Source of the DNA: an uncultured Clostridia bacterium
GTDB taxonomy: Bacteria; Bacillota; Clostridia; Oscillospirales; Acutalibacteraceae
Assembly (NCBI GenBank): GCA_946406145.1
Contig: CAMJJL010000004.1
Location: forward strand, 1-64,000
Reading direction: 5' to 3'
Length of the DNA: 64,000 bases
Of this stretch, positions 1 to 9,080 are shown piece after piece; the first letter of the stretch is position 1; the number at the start of each line of letters is the position of its first letter. The notes beneath the pieces were generated by a model. It saw only the letters and a program-made list of their open reading frames with translations. It searched no databases and had not been told where the DNA came from. The position numbers and the translations under genes are program-made.

Positions 1-17
1 TATCATCCTACTTGCGT

Positions 18-92
18 GCCCCCTCGTCAGAGGGGGCTGGAAAGGTTTTTCTACACCCTGAAAAGAGCAACGTCATGCGGCGTTGCTCTTTT
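18..92. terminator. two hairpins at the left edge, bidirectional terminator
   Basis: Two inverted repeats lie downstream of the LRR gene. The first has stem GCCCCCTC/GAGGGGGC (18-25 with 30-37). The second is a 12-bp perfect stem at 61-72 and 81-92 that starts with AAAA and ends with TTTT, so it can end transcription on both strands. It probably ends the minus-strand LRR gene and any plus-strand gene left of the window. The first hairpin resembles the C/G-rich palindromes near 52970 and 63620 and may be a dispersed repeat. Confidence 0.6.
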
Positions 93-145
93 CATTTTAT
101 TTCCGGACATTATCATTCACGTTTTTTAAGCGGAGAATCGAATGT

Positions 146-2221
146 TCACATCTTCTCGCCGATCGTATAGGAACAGGGCAGCTTCGCGAGATGTCTTTGG
201 AGCAAGGTGGCGTCGATACCGTCGAGAGCGCCGCCTGAGACAGCGGCAACTTTCTCGTAGAAGTAACCGGTGATCGGGAGGTTCGCGAGCTTTCTTTGGA
301 TGAGGGTCACGTCAAGAACCGTGACGCTCCCGTCGCAGTCGGCGTCACCGAGGATCGCGTTGAACGGGATGAAGCCGAAGCCATTCTCTTCGGCATACTT
401 CTCAGCCGCGCTGCCGATGGCGCCGACCATGGTGAAGTCGGGGGTCTTAGTATTATGATAATCTATGTAACCGAACGCACATTCTCCGATGTCCATGACC
501 GATTCAGGCACGGTCACTCTGCTCAGCGATGTACAGCGGAAAAAGGCGTAGCGATCGATCTTTTCGACAGAATCGGGGATAACGATATTCGTCAGTGAGG
601 TGCATTTCGCAAAAGCATCCTGATTGATTACCCGAACGGAACCGGGGAGGATGACGTCGGTCAGCGAGGTGCAATTGTAAAAGGCGGAGCTGTCGATCTG
701 TTCAACAGAATCGGGGATGACGATGTTCGTCAGTGATGTGCAGCCGAAAAAAGCGCCATAACCGATGTTCCGGATGGAACCCGGGAGGATGACGTCGGTC
801 AGCGACGTACAGCCGGAAAAGACAGAAGAACTGATATCTTTTAAGGAATCAGGGAGACGGATGCTCTTAAGCGATGTGCAACCTTCAAACACCGAGCTCT
901 CCATTTTCTCAACCGTGTCGGGGAGGGTTACCTCCGTCAGCGACTCACAGTTCTTAAAGACTTCCGTTCCGATAAAGGTAACGCTGTGGGGGATGTCAAC
1001 GCGGGTCAGAGAGCGACAGCCTGCAAACACATTATGCCAGATACTCTGTACAGAGTCCGGGATCGTGACGCTGCTTAGGTTCTCGCAGTCGCAAAACGCA
1101 TACCTGTCGATGCTTGTAACAGTCGCGGGGAGGATCGCGCGTTCGATAGAGGTACAGCCGGCAAAGGCAGATTCCGAGATACTTGTGACCCCTGCCGGGA
1201 TATCCAGCTCGGTGAGGAGTGAGTCATCCAGGTACAGATTGTGGGCATAGAACAGGGGATTATCGCCGGAACTATAATATTCGATACCGCACCACGCCGT
1301 GAGATCACTGATATGCACGCCCGACAGAGAGGGGCAATACCTAAAAGCGTCGTGTGTATATTTGACGGACCTGCCGATATAGACATCGGTCAGCGATTTA
1401 CAACCGGAAAAGGTGTACGCAGGGATCCCTCTGACAGAGTCGCCGATCACCGCGCGCTTTAAGGCGGTGCAGCCCTGAAATACGTAACGACCGAGATACA
1501 TGACTGAGTCGGGGATCGTGACCTCTGTCAGCGAGGTACATTTTTGAAAGGCGTAGTAGCCGATCTCCGTGAGAGAATCAGGGAAGACAACGCTTTTTAT
1601 GGGGGTGCCGGCGAACGCTTCATCGGCGATGTAGCGGATCCCATCCTCGATCACGAGCGTTTCGGGACAGTCGCCCTTTACGTTATACACGGTCTTTCCC
1701 ACACAGACCATCCCGTCGGGTTGGCTCCGGTACCATGCGGTATCGGCGAAAGCCTCGCCGCCGATATCGGGAACCGTGTCGGGAAAATCGATGTCCGCCA
1801 GCGCCTCACAGCCTGCGAACGCCTTTCTGCCGATGCTGGTGACGCTGTCGGCAATGGTGACGGAGGTCAGCTCACTGCACATAAGAAACGCGCTTTCGCC
1901 GATCTTCGTGACGCCGCTCTTGATCACGACTTTTTTGACCTTAGAGCGCTTCCACGGCGTCCATCCGTCATCGGGATAATAGACGGTATGATCATCTATT
2001 TCGATATAAGCATCGTCAGGGTAATCCTCCATTTCCCCCTTGCCGGAGACAGTCAACACGCCGGTCTCGGGATCGAAGGACCACCGGCAGCTGCCGGTGA
2101 CGCCGCTTGTCGCCGCGGTTTCGGCTATCTCGGCTTCCCGAGCGCCGACAGAGAGCGGAAAAGCAGAAAACACAGTTATCAAGAGGATCGACGCCGTAAG
2201 GAGAGATAAGAATTTTTTCAT
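146..2221 (-). CDS. secreted BspA-like leucine-rich-repeat protein with dockerin-type C-terminus
   Basis: Protein of 691 residues. Residues 1-27 form a signal peptide (MKKF then a hydrophobic run). Residues about 43-70 carry the CRWSFDPETGVLTVSGKG type lead-in common in gut LRR_5 surface proteins. About twenty BspA/LRR_5 repeats follow (pattern I.ESAFxGCTSLTxVxIPDSV) to about residue 610. The C-terminal 65 residues hold one good dockerin-like calcium repeat (GDADCDGSVTVLDVTLIQR) and one degenerate repeat (GGALDGIDATLLQRHL). It is exported and probably surface-bound or in a cellulosome-like assembly. A weak AAAGGA ribosome site precedes the ATG at 2221. It is transcribed away from the polysaccharide locus and seems monocistronic. 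The ligand is unknown; adhesion or protein interaction is the usual guess for this family. Confidence 0.85.
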   Translation of the reverse strand: MKKFLSLLTASILLITVFSAFPLSVGAREAEIAETAATSGVTGSCRWSFDPETGVLTVSGKGEMEDYPDDAYIEIDDHTVYYPDDGWTPWKRSKVKKVVIKSGVTKIGESAFLMCSELTSVTIADSVTSIGRKAFAGCEALADIDFPDTVPDIGGEAFADTAWYRSQPDGMVCVGKTVYNVKGDCPETLVIEDGIRYIADEAFAGTPIKSVVFPDSLTEIGYYAFQKCTSLTEVTIPDSVMYLGRYVFQGCTALKRAVIGDSVRGIPAYTFSGCKSLTDVYIGRSVKYTHDAFRYCPSLSGVHISDLTAWCGIEYYSSGDNPLFYAHNLYLDDSLLTELDIPAGVTSISESAFAGCTSIERAILPATVTSIDRYAFCDCENLSSVTIPDSVQSIWHNVFAGCRSLTRVDIPHSVTFIGTEVFKNCESLTEVTLPDTVEKMESSVFEGCTSLKSIRLPDSLKDISSSVFSGCTSLTDVILPGSIRNIGYGAFFGCTSLTNIVIPDSVEQIDSSAFYNCTSLTDVILPGSVRVINQDAFAKCTSLTNIVIPDSVEKIDRYAFFRCTSLSRVTVPESVMDIGECAFGYIDYHNTKTPDFTMVGAIGSAAEKYAEENGFGFIPFNAILGDADCDGSVTVLDVTLIQRKLANLPITGYFYEKVAAVSGGALDGIDATLLQRHLAKLPCSYTIGEKM

Positions 2222-2653
2222 GTGTACACGTCCTTTCTATACTGAATCATCAGATGTTTGTAAAACTCAAATCAGTTTTTTGACCCATTTCCTTATAAAG
2301 GCTGACCTTCTGTCTATTTTGTCTGCTTATGTTTCTTCTTTTTCCTGCAGTATTGATACGCTCTGCATTTCTTTATACATTATTAGGTTTTTATTATACA
2401 TAATAAGTGACATTTTGTCAATGCAGGATGATAAGATTGTCATGCAATTATGCGGTATTGCCTTAAAGATCAATGGGTAAAAATGCCGCCTTCGCACCAA
2501 TATACATTCAATTAGCATAAAAATAAGAGAAGAAGAACCTTTATTTTTATTTGATTTACGATTGCAAGAAGATTTTATTTATGATATGATATATAAGATT
2601 TAATGTATTATAATGCGGTATTATGGGATATTATGGAAACAGGTGATGATTGA
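2222..2653 (+). promoter_or_regulatory. intergenic region with promoter of the polysaccharide locus
   Basis: This AT-rich gap separates the divergent LRR gene and the first capsule gene. TTGCAA at 2562-2567 and TATGAT at 2585-2590 with a 17-bp spacer form a good sigma-A promoter about 64 bp before the ugd ATG. A second TATAAT lies at 2609-2614 but lacks a convincing -35 box. No operator or riboswitch was recognised, and no small reading frame here has a ribosome site. Confidence 0.6.
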
Positions 2654-3901
2654 ATGAAAACAAACAATTATAGGATTGCGGTTGCAGGTACCGGGTATGT
2701 CGGTCTTTCGATCGCTGTTTTATTGAGTCAGCATCATAAAGTTACTGCGGTAGATATCATTCCCGAAAAGGTTGACTTGATCAATAACAGGAAGTCTCCC
2801 ATTCAGGATGATTATATTGAGCGTTATCTTGCGGAAAAGGATCTCGATCTGACCGCTACGCTTGACGCGCAGGCCGCTTACTCCGACGCCGACTTTGTAG
2901 TGATCGCGGCTCCTACCAACTATGACACAAAGAAGAATTACTTTGATACCTCTGCTGTCGAGGCGGTCATCAAACTGGTTATGCAGTATAATCCCGATGC
3001 GATCATGGTCATCAAGAGTACGATCCCCGTAGGCTACACCGCTCGCATCAGGGAGAAGACCGGAAGCAAAAACATTATTTTCAGCCCGGAATTCTTAAGA
3101 GAATCCAAGGCGCTGTACGATAATCTGTATCCCTCGCGCATTATTGTCGGAACGGATATGGAGGACGAAAGACTGGTTGAGGCTTCCAAGACCTTTGCCT
3201 CTCTCCTGCAGGAGGGTGCGCTCAAGGAGCATATAGAAACGCTGTTTATGGGCTTCAACGAGGCGGAGGCCGTCAAGCTGTTCGCCAATACCTACCTGGC
3301 GCTCAGAGTCAGCTATTTCAACGAGCTGGATACCTACGCCGAGGTCAAGGGGCTGAACACCGCCGATATCATCAAGGGCGTGTGTCTGGATCCTCGTATC
3401 GGTGATTTTTATAACAATCCCTCCTTCGGCTACGGCGGCTATTGCCTGCCGAAGGACACCAAGCAGCTGCTGGCGAATTATTCCGACGTGCCGCAGAATA
3501 TGATCTCCGCCATTGTGGAAAGCAACCGCACCCGTAAGGATCATATTACCGACAGAGTGCTGGAGAAGGCGGGCTACTACACCGCCTCCAGCATGTGGAA
3601 CGCCGAGAAAGAGCGTCCCATTACCATCGGCATTTACCGCCTGACCATGAAGAGTAACTCCGATAACTTCCGCCAGAGCTCGATCCAGGGCGTTATGAAG
3701 CGCCTCAAGGCAAAGGGAGCGACGGTGATCGTCTTTGAGCCGACCCTGGAGGACGGCATCACCTTCTTCGGCAGTATGGTCGTTAACGATTTTGAGCGTT
3801 TCAAAACGGCGTGTGACGCGATCGTAGCGAACCGCTACGACAGTGTTTTGGACGATGTGAAGGATAAGGTATATACAAGAGATCTTTTCAAAAGAGATTG
3901 A
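2654..3901 (+). CDS. ugd: UDP-glucose 6-dehydrogenase (nucleotide sugar dehydrogenase)
   Basis: Oxidises UDP-glucose twice with NAD+ to UDP-glucuronate, in the cytoplasm. The 415-residue protein starts with a Rossmann motif (GTGYVGLS, residues 12-19). It has the PTNYD and KSTIPVGYT segments of the family and the catalytic thiohemiacetal cysteine in [11 protein letters not shown] (Cys264). Length is near that of the short E. coli Ugd class. It is the first gene of the locus, so uronic acid supply is the promoter-proximal step. UDP-glucuronate would also feed the 4-epimerase at 33939 to give UDP-galacturonate. UDP-ManNAc dehydrogenase activity is the main alternative, but the short length and sequence favour Ugd. 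Confidence 0.9.
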   Translation: MKTNNYRIAVAGTGYVGLSIAVLLSQHHKVTAVDIIPEKVDLINNRKSPIQDDYIERYLAEKDLDLTATLDAQAAYSDADFVVIAAPTNYDTKKNYFDTSAVEAVIKLVMQYNPDAIMVIKSTIPVGYTARIREKTGSKNIIFSPEFLRESKALYDNLYPSRIIVGTDMEDERLVEASKTFASLLQEGALKEHIETLFMGFNEAEAVKLFANTYLALRVSYFNELDTYAEVKGLNTADIIKGVCLDPRIGDFYNNPSFGYGGYCLPKDTKQLLANYSDVPQNMISAIVESNRTRKDHITDRVLEKAGYYTASSMWNAEKERPITIGIYRLTMKSNSDNFRQSSIQGVMKRLKAKGATVIVFEPTLEDGITFFGSMVVNDFERFKTACDAIVANRYDSVLDDVKDKVYTRDLFKRD

Positions 3902-3980
3902 TCAACGGCAAATCAACCCCGGCACGGCGGCATCCCGTCCGCCACAATATGCAAATGTTATTTTTTAGGAAGGACCCCAA

Positions 3981-4568
3981 ATGAAGGCAAAAAGACTTTT
4001 AGGGACGATCCGCATGATGATGTGTATGGGATCGAAAAAGAGAGGCGCGCTCGCCCGTAAGCACCATTTTTTCGGTATGGTCGGAGAGAATGTCCGCATT
4101 CTGCCCCGTACGCTCCCGGTATATTCGGAGCTCATCTTTATTCACAACAACGTTTCAATAGGACGCAACGCGGATTTTGTCACGCATGACGGGATAGACT
4201 TCACGCTGAACAAGCTGCCCGAGGATCAAAGAATGGATTATCGATTCAAGGAACGGATCGGCTGCATCGAGATCATGGACAACGTGATGATCGGGAGCAA
4301 TTCCATTATCCTTTACGACACCAGGATCGGTCCCAATGTGATCATTGCCTCCGGCAGCGTAGTAACGAAGGACTGTGAGCCGAACTCGGTTTATGCCGGT
4401 ATTCCGGCACGCAAGATCGGTACCTTTGACGACTTTATGAAAAGGCGTTACCGTCAGGAGACGGAGGGCGTTATTTCGACGACCACACACAACCAGAACC
4501 TCACCCCGGAGGAAGTGGACGCCGCCAAAAAGCATTTCCTGCGCAACCACGGAGAGCTCCCGCAGTAA
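3981..4568 (+). CDS. hexapeptide-repeat (LbH) acyltransferase
   Basis: 195 residues with a left-handed beta-helix acetyltransferase fold of the serine-acetyltransferase/maltose-acetyltransferase type. Hexapeptide repeats are visible at about residues 90-140 (IEIMDNVMIGSNSIIL, then ASGSVVTKD and VYAGIPARKIG). A sugar O- or N-acetyl transfer role with acetyl-CoA or acyl-ACP is likely. The first 165 residues align along their whole length with the N-terminal domain of the three-domain enzyme at 26870-29290, down to the start (MK.KRL) and the IGCIEIMDNV core, so the two are paralogues. Ribosome site AGGA lies before the ATG. The next gene encodes a sugar aminotransferase, so N-acylation of the amino sugar it makes is a reasonable guess. 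Confidence 0.8.
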   Translation: MKAKRLLGTIRMMMCMGSKKRGALARKHHFFGMVGENVRILPRTLPVYSELIFIHNNVSIGRNADFVTHDGIDFTLNKLPEDQRMDYRFKERIGCIEIMDNVMIGSNSIILYDTRIGPNVIIASGSVVTKDCEPNSVYAGIPARKIGTFDDFMKRRYRQETEGVISTTTHNQNLTPEEVDAAKKHFLRNHGELPQ

Positions 4569-4613
4569 TGATTTTTACACAAAGCATCAGACGTTTGATA
4601 CAGGAGGAGAATC

Positions 4614-5729
4614 ATGCCTATTAATGTAACGCGCAGTTCCATGCCCGATATCAATGAATATATAGAAGAGATAAAGCCGATTTTTGAGAGCCGTTTTCTG
4701 ACTAATATGGGACCGGTCTATAAGAAATTCCAGTCACAGCTGATGACTTACCTCGATGTGCCGGAGATATCCCTGTTTGCCAACGGGCATCTTGCGCTCG
4801 AGATGGCGATTCAGGCTCTTGGGCTGAAAAAAAGAGGAGAACAGTTGGGCGGCGGAGAGGTCATTACCACGCCGTTCACCTTTGTTTCCACCACCCACGC
4901 GATCACTCGCAACAACCTCAAGCCGGTGTTCTGTGATATCAGGCGATCCGATTACTGTATCGATCCCGATAAGATCGAAGCGCTGATTACCGACAAAACC
5001 GTCGCGATCATTCCCGTCCACGTTTACGGCAATCTTTGCGACGTGAATAAAATAGAGAATATTGCCGAGCGCCACAACCTGAAGGTGATTTATGACGGCG
5101 CGCACGCGTTTGGTGAAAAATACAACGGCGTGGGCATCGGCAATTTCGGCGACGCGACCATGTTCAGCTTTCACGCGACAAAGGTGTTCAACACGGTCGA
5201 GGGCGGCGCGGTCGCTTTCCGCGACAAGCGCTACGGCGTACCGCTGCATGAGCTCAAGAACTTCGGCATTCACGGCCCCGAGACCATCACCGCGATCGGC
5301 GGAAACGCCAAGCTGGATGAGTTCAGAGCGGCCATGGGCATCTGCAATCTAAGACGCATGGACGCTTGTATCGCCGGCCGCAAAGCGGCGTACGAGCGCT
5401 ATATACAGCGCCTCAGCGGCGTTGACGGGATCGTCCTCAGTCAGCAAAAGCCGGGGATTGATTACAACTATTCCTATTTTGCCGTGTATTTTGACAAAGA
5501 GAAGTTCGGCAAGAGCAGAGACGATGTTTGCGCCATGCTCAAGGAAGAGGATATCTATGCGCGCAAGTATTTTTTTCCTGCTATCAATGATCTGGCGTGC
5601 TACCGTGATTTCCACACTGAAGAGACGCCTGTTGCTCACGATGTTTCGCTGAATATCCTTACCCTCCCCCTGTATGAGGAGCTGGACGTCAGCGACGTCG
5701 ACAGAATCTGTGATATCATCCTGCGATAA
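4614..5729 (+). CDS. DegT/DnrJ/EryC1 family PLP-dependent sugar aminotransferase
   Basis: 371-residue fold-type I aminotransferase acting on nucleotide-linked keto sugars. Visible are the cofactor-binding TTPFTFVSTTHAI segment, the aspartate-containing DGAHAFGEKYNG and the Schiff-base lysine in FSFHATKVFNTVEGG (Lys190). The HATK..N..EGG form resembles VioA-type enzymes that make dTDP-4-amino-4,6-dideoxyglucose. The matching keto-sugar donor would come from RmlA and RmlB at 30.7-32.7 kb, where RmlC and RmlD are absent. Strong AGGAGG site before the ATG. The 4-keto substrate is inference; a UDP-linked substrate is also possible. Confidence 0.85.
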   Translation: MPINVTRSSMPDINEYIEEIKPIFESRFLTNMGPVYKKFQSQLMTYLDVPEISLFANGHLALEMAIQALGLKKRGEQLGGGEVITTPFTFVSTTHAITRNNLKPVFCDIRRSDYCIDPDKIEALITDKTVAIIPVHVYGNLCDVNKIENIAERHNLKVIYDGAHAFGEKYNGVGIGNFGDATMFSFHATKVFNTVEGGAVAFRDKRYGVPLHELKNFGIHGPETITAIGGNAKLDEFRAAMGICNLRRMDACIAGRKAAYERYIQRLSGVDGIVLSQQKPGIDYNYSYFAVYFDKEKFGKSRDDVCAMLKEEDIYARKYFFPAINDLACYRDFHTEETPVAHDVSLNILTLPLYEELDVSDVDRICDIILR

Positions 5730-5800
5730 TAATGAAATGAGAGGTTTTACTGCGGCTTTTGAGAAGGCCGCGCTCATTTCAAAGGGAGGGAAAATGAACA

Positions 5801-6640
5801 GTGAAAGATATCACGGGTATTACACTTGAGCAAAAGGCAGAGATCGCGTCGTATATCAGGGAGGATACCCTTGAGGAAGTGAACAGGAAGATTGTCCGAG
5901 CGGTTCCCAGGGTGTCTTTTTATACGAAATATGTCAAGCGTTTTTTGGATCTGCTGGTCGGTATCATCGGGTTTGTGATCAGCTCGCCGATCAACCTGAT
6001 CATCGCGATCGTCACGTTTTTTGACGTCGGATCTCCGATTCTTTTCAAGCAGACGAGGATCGGAAAGGATAAAAAGCCTTTTACAATCTATAAATTCAGG
6101 AATATGACCAACGAAACAGACGCTAACGGCGTGCTGCTGCCGCCTTCGCAGCGAGTCACCAAATGGGGCTCCTTTGTCAGAAAGACCAGTTTGGACGAGC
6201 TGCTGAACTTTGTATCGGTCATCAAGGGCGATATGAGTATCATCGGTCCGCGTCCGCTGATCAACGCCTATGTGGACAGGCTGCATGACAGACATCAGGC
6301 GATCTACGCGGTGCGTCCCGGGCTGGAATGCCCCTCTCTGCACAAGGTGGATCATTTGCTCTCATGGCAGGAACGTCTGGACAACTATGTGTGGTATGTC
6401 GAGAATTGCAGCTTTACGGTCGACGCAAAGCTGTGTTTTAGAATCATCGCGCTCGCCTTTGACCGAAATTCGACTAAGGTGCGATCCTCTGCCAATCACG
6501 GCGGTATTATGGGATACGATAAAGAGGGCAACATCATCTATACCAAATCGGTTCCCGATCAATATGTTGAGCGGTTTTTAAACTGCCACGGGTATAAGAG
6601 CCTTCAGGAAGCGATAGACGCAAGAAACGGCGCTAAGTAA
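5801..6640 (+). CDS. undecaprenyl-phosphate sugar-1-phosphate transferase (priming enzyme)
   Basis: 279 residues. Starts repeat-unit assembly by moving a sugar-1-phosphate from a nucleotide sugar to undecaprenyl phosphate on the inner face of the membrane. One membrane hairpin at about residues 47-72 (FLDLLVGIIGFVISSP) precedes the Bac_transf catalytic domain, with FKQTRIGKDKKPFTIYKFRN, DELLNF and GDMSIIGPRPL motifs. It lacks the long N-terminal multi-TM part of WbaP/WcaJ, as usual in Gram-positive enzymes. GTG start, about 10 nt after GGAGGG; the nearer ATG gives only 11 codons. It carries an unusual N-terminal 45 residues and C-terminal 80 residues. Confidence 0.9.
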   Translation: MKDITGITLEQKAEIASYIREDTLEEVNRKIVRAVPRVSFYTKYVKRFLDLLVGIIGFVISSPINLIIAIVTFFDVGSPILFKQTRIGKDKKPFTIYKFRNMTNETDANGVLLPPSQRVTKWGSFVRKTSLDELLNFVSVIKGDMSIIGPRPLINAYVDRLHDRHQAIYAVRPGLECPSLHKVDHLLSWQERLDNYVWYVENCSFTVDAKLCFRIIALAFDRNSTKVRSSANHGGIMGYDKEGNIIYTKSVPDQYVERFLNCHGYKSLQEAIDARNGAK

Positions 6641-6668
6641 GCTTTGCGCTTTGAGCACGAGGATGCTT

Positions 6669-8012
6669 ATGGAGAATGTTTCTCAGGCTTTTGTCAAAAA
6701 GCTCTATGATATGACCGACGAGGTCTTTGCGCAGAGAATAACGGAAAAGGCACGCGAGTGCTTTTCCGATTATCTGTTCGTGACGCTTGCCGGCTGTACA
6801 ACATATAAAAACAGATATGAAAGTTACCTGACTGAGAACCGCGTTAAGGGTGATTGCCGCGTTTTCGGTCAGTCTCTTACTGCCGATATCCGTACGGCGG
6901 CGATGATCAACGCGTTCAGCGCTCATGTTCTGGAGCTGGACGACAGTCATCGTGTCGCGATGACACACCTGGGCGCGCCGATCTTTTCCGCACTGCTGGC
7001 AGTTGCCGAGGCGTATGAGCGCAGCACGGATGACCTGCTGCATGCCGCGGTCGTCGGTTACGAAGCGGCTGTCCGGCTGGCAAATGCCGTTCAGCCGGGT
7101 CACAAGAAGCGCGGCTTCCATGTCAGCGGAACCTGCTGCACCGTGGGCTGCGCGATGGGGATCGCGTCGATGCTGCGCTTTTCCGAAGAGGAGATGCGCA
7201 ATGTCCTGAGCGCGGCTGTCACCAGCGCCGCAGGACTGCTGGGCGTGGCTTCCGGTTCATCCGAGCAAAAGCCGTACAACACGGCGAACGCTGCCGCCGC
7301 CGGCGTGAGCGCCGCCCTTTACGGCAGATATTTTACCGGCGCCGACGACATTCTGAACGGCGCCAGAGGTTTTTTTGAAGCAGAGACAGACGCGGCGCGT
7401 CCGGCACAGCTATTTGCCGAAGGCTACGCAATCGAGGGAATCTATCAGAAATTATATGCCGCCTGCCGCCACTGCCACGCGCCGATGGAGGCGATGCTCA
7501 AGATAAGAGGATCCGTGGACACTCGTGCCGACGACGTGGAGCGGATCGAGGTGCAGACCTACGATCTCGCGATCGCCGGACATGATCATACGACAATTTC
7601 CGGCGTCAGCGCGGCAAAACAGAGCATCCCGTACGGTGTTACGGCAGCCTGCCTTTACGGCGACTGCGGTCCCGAGGCGTTCACCGAGGAGAGGATTTTT
7701 GCTCCACAGGCCGCCGCACTGATAAAAAAGGTCACTGTGATGGAGGATCCGGCGCTGACCGCGTTGGTTCCCTCCAAACGCGCGGCTGTTGTGACCGTGA
7801 CATTTAAGAACGGTACACGGCTGAGCGAACGTGTGGACTATGCCAAGGGCGAGCCTGAGAATCCCATCACGAAAGAGGAATTTGAGCAAAAGTTCCTCGG
7901 TCTTTCCGATCGTGCCGGCCTGACGCATGAGCAGGTTCGCGATATGATACACGAAATACAAACTTGCGACAGCGAGCCGGTGGGAGCGCTGCTGCGGCAA
8001 TTACACCTTTGA
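6669..8012 (+). CDS. MmgE/PrpD family protein (2-methylcitrate dehydratase / cis-aconitate decarboxylase fold)
   Basis: 447 residues from the ATG at 6669, chosen because GAGG sits 6 nt upstream; a TTG at 6651 is the longer option. The family dehydrates 2-methylcitrate or isomerises/decarboxylates related tricarboxylates without an iron-sulfur cluster. Matching segments are AAMINAFSAHVLELDDSH (family NG...H..DDxH signature), HLGAPIFSALLAVAE, HVSGTCCTVGCAMG and SGSSEQKPYNTANAAAAGV. Its place in a capsule operon, with no methylcitrate synthase or 2-methylisocitrate lyase, argues against propionate use. A role in making an acyl or acid building block for the glycan is inference. The true substrate cannot be read from sequence. 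Confidence 0.8.
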   Translation: MENVSQAFVKKLYDMTDEVFAQRITEKARECFSDYLFVTLAGCTTYKNRYESYLTENRVKGDCRVFGQSLTADIRTAAMINAFSAHVLELDDSHRVAMTHLGAPIFSALLAVAEAYERSTDDLLHAAVVGYEAAVRLANAVQPGHKKRGFHVSGTCCTVGCAMGIASMLRFSEEEMRNVLSAAVTSAAGLLGVASGSSEQKPYNTANAAAAGVSAALYGRYFTGADDILNGARGFFEAETDAARPAQLFAEGYAIEGIYQKLYAACRHCHAPMEAMLKIRGSVDTRADDVERIEVQTYDLAIAGHDHTTISGVSAAKQSIPYGVTAACLYGDCGPEAFTEERIFAPQAAALIKKVTVMEDPALTALVPSKRAAVVTVTFKNGTRLSERVDYAKGEPENPITKEEFEQKFLGLSDRAGLTHEQVRDMIHEIQTCDSEPVGALLRQLHL

Positions 8013-8039
8013 AAATAAACAGATAAGGAGGTCGGTAGA

Positions 8040-9080
8040 ATGCTGGTCAGCTTTTCCTGCGTGACTGAGGTAACGCGCGCGTTACTGGTAAAATACGGCG
8101 TCAGTGAACGATCCGCTGAGATCCTTGCCGAATCCGTTTTGTATGCCGGCAGGTGCGGCATCTCCACTCACGGTATCCGCCATCTGCCGATGTATATCAA
8201 TAAGATAAAATCAGGCCACCTGAATCCAAAGGATGAAACAGAGCTTGTTGTGGATAACGGCGCTGTCGCTGTTCTGGACGCGAACAGATGTCTGGGACAG
8301 GTCGCGGCGCGTCAGGCGATCGACCTTGCCGTTGAGAAGGCAAAGGAATACGGTATTGCCGCTGTGGGTATCCGCAACAGCAATACCTTCGGCGCGGCGG
8401 GTTATTATGCCTATCTTGCCGCGCAGCAGGGAATGGCGTCTGTGATATTTGCCAATTCCGCTCCGGCGATTGCGCCGACCGGCGGTAAAAAGACGATTTT
8501 CGGTACTAACCCGATCTGCTTCGGCTTTCCGGGCGGCGAAGAGAGCTTCCCGATCGTGCTGGATATGGCGACGACGGTCGTTGCCAGAAGCAAAGTCAGG
8601 ATGGCCGCGAAAAACGGCGACAAGATCCCCACGGACTGGGCGATCGGCCCCGACGGTCAGCCGACCGACGATCCCAACGAGGCGCTGAAAGGCAGCCTGC
8701 TGCCGATCGGCGGCTACAAAGGATACGGCCTGTCGCTGTTTATCGATCTTTTTGCCGGGCTGCTGACCGGCGCGGCTTTCGCAGGCGACGTCAAGCCTTT
8801 GAGCAATATGGAGAGCGATTCAAAATGCGGACAGCTGTTTATCGTTTTTGATACAAAAAGATTCCTTGATCAGGATGAGCTTGATCAAAAATCGGAAGTC
8901 TTCCGCAGCGCGGTGAAGGCATGCGGCGACGAGGGCGCCGTGATGCTGCCCGGCGAACCCCAGTTCAAACGGATGGCGGAGCAGAAGGACTCCGTATTCA
9001 TCGCGGACGAAGAGGCCTTGAACATTAACCGTCTGGCGGAGCAGTCCGGTATCAGTGCAAGATTGGAGCAGATACAATGA
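8040..9080 (+). CDS. Ldh2-family malate/L-lactate-type dehydrogenase
   Basis: 346 residues of the malate/L-lactate dehydrogenase-like (YlbC/Ldh2, AllD, ComC) family, which interconverts 2-hydroxy and 2-oxo acids with NAD(P). Conserved pieces are SxGIxTHGIRHLP near residue 45 (catalytic His), NSNTFGAAGYYA, the FGTNPICFGFP turn and GYKGYGLSLFIDL. Strong AGGAGG site 8 nt before the ATG. It overlaps the ATP-grasp gene by 4 nt (ATGA), so translation is coupled. It sits in the acid-metabolism block and may reduce or oxidise a hydroxy acid precursor. Substrate not assignable: this family covers malate, lactate, sulfolactate, ureidoglycolate and 2,3-diketogulonate. Confidence 0.85.
   Translation: MLVSFSCVTEVTRALLVKYGVSERSAEILAESVLYAGRCGISTHGIRHLPMYINKIKSGHLNPKDETELVVDNGAVAVLDANRCLGQVAARQAIDLAVEKAKEYGIAAVGIRNSNTFGAAGYYAYLAAQQGMASVIFANSAPAIAPTGGKKTIFGTNPICFGFPGGEESFPIVLDMATTVVARSKVRMAAKNGDKIPTDWAIGPDGQPTDDPNEALKGSLLPIGGYKGYGLSLFIDLFAGLLTGAAFAGDVKPLSNMESDSKCGQLFIVFDTKRFLDQDELDQKSEVFRSAVKACGDEGAVMLPGEPQFKRMAEQKDSVFIADEEALNINRLAEQSGISARLEQIQ

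Noticed and set aside
2327..2518. 63-codon minus-strand frame in the ugd upstream region
   Set aside because: No ribosome site and AT-rich composition; protein has no recognisable feature.
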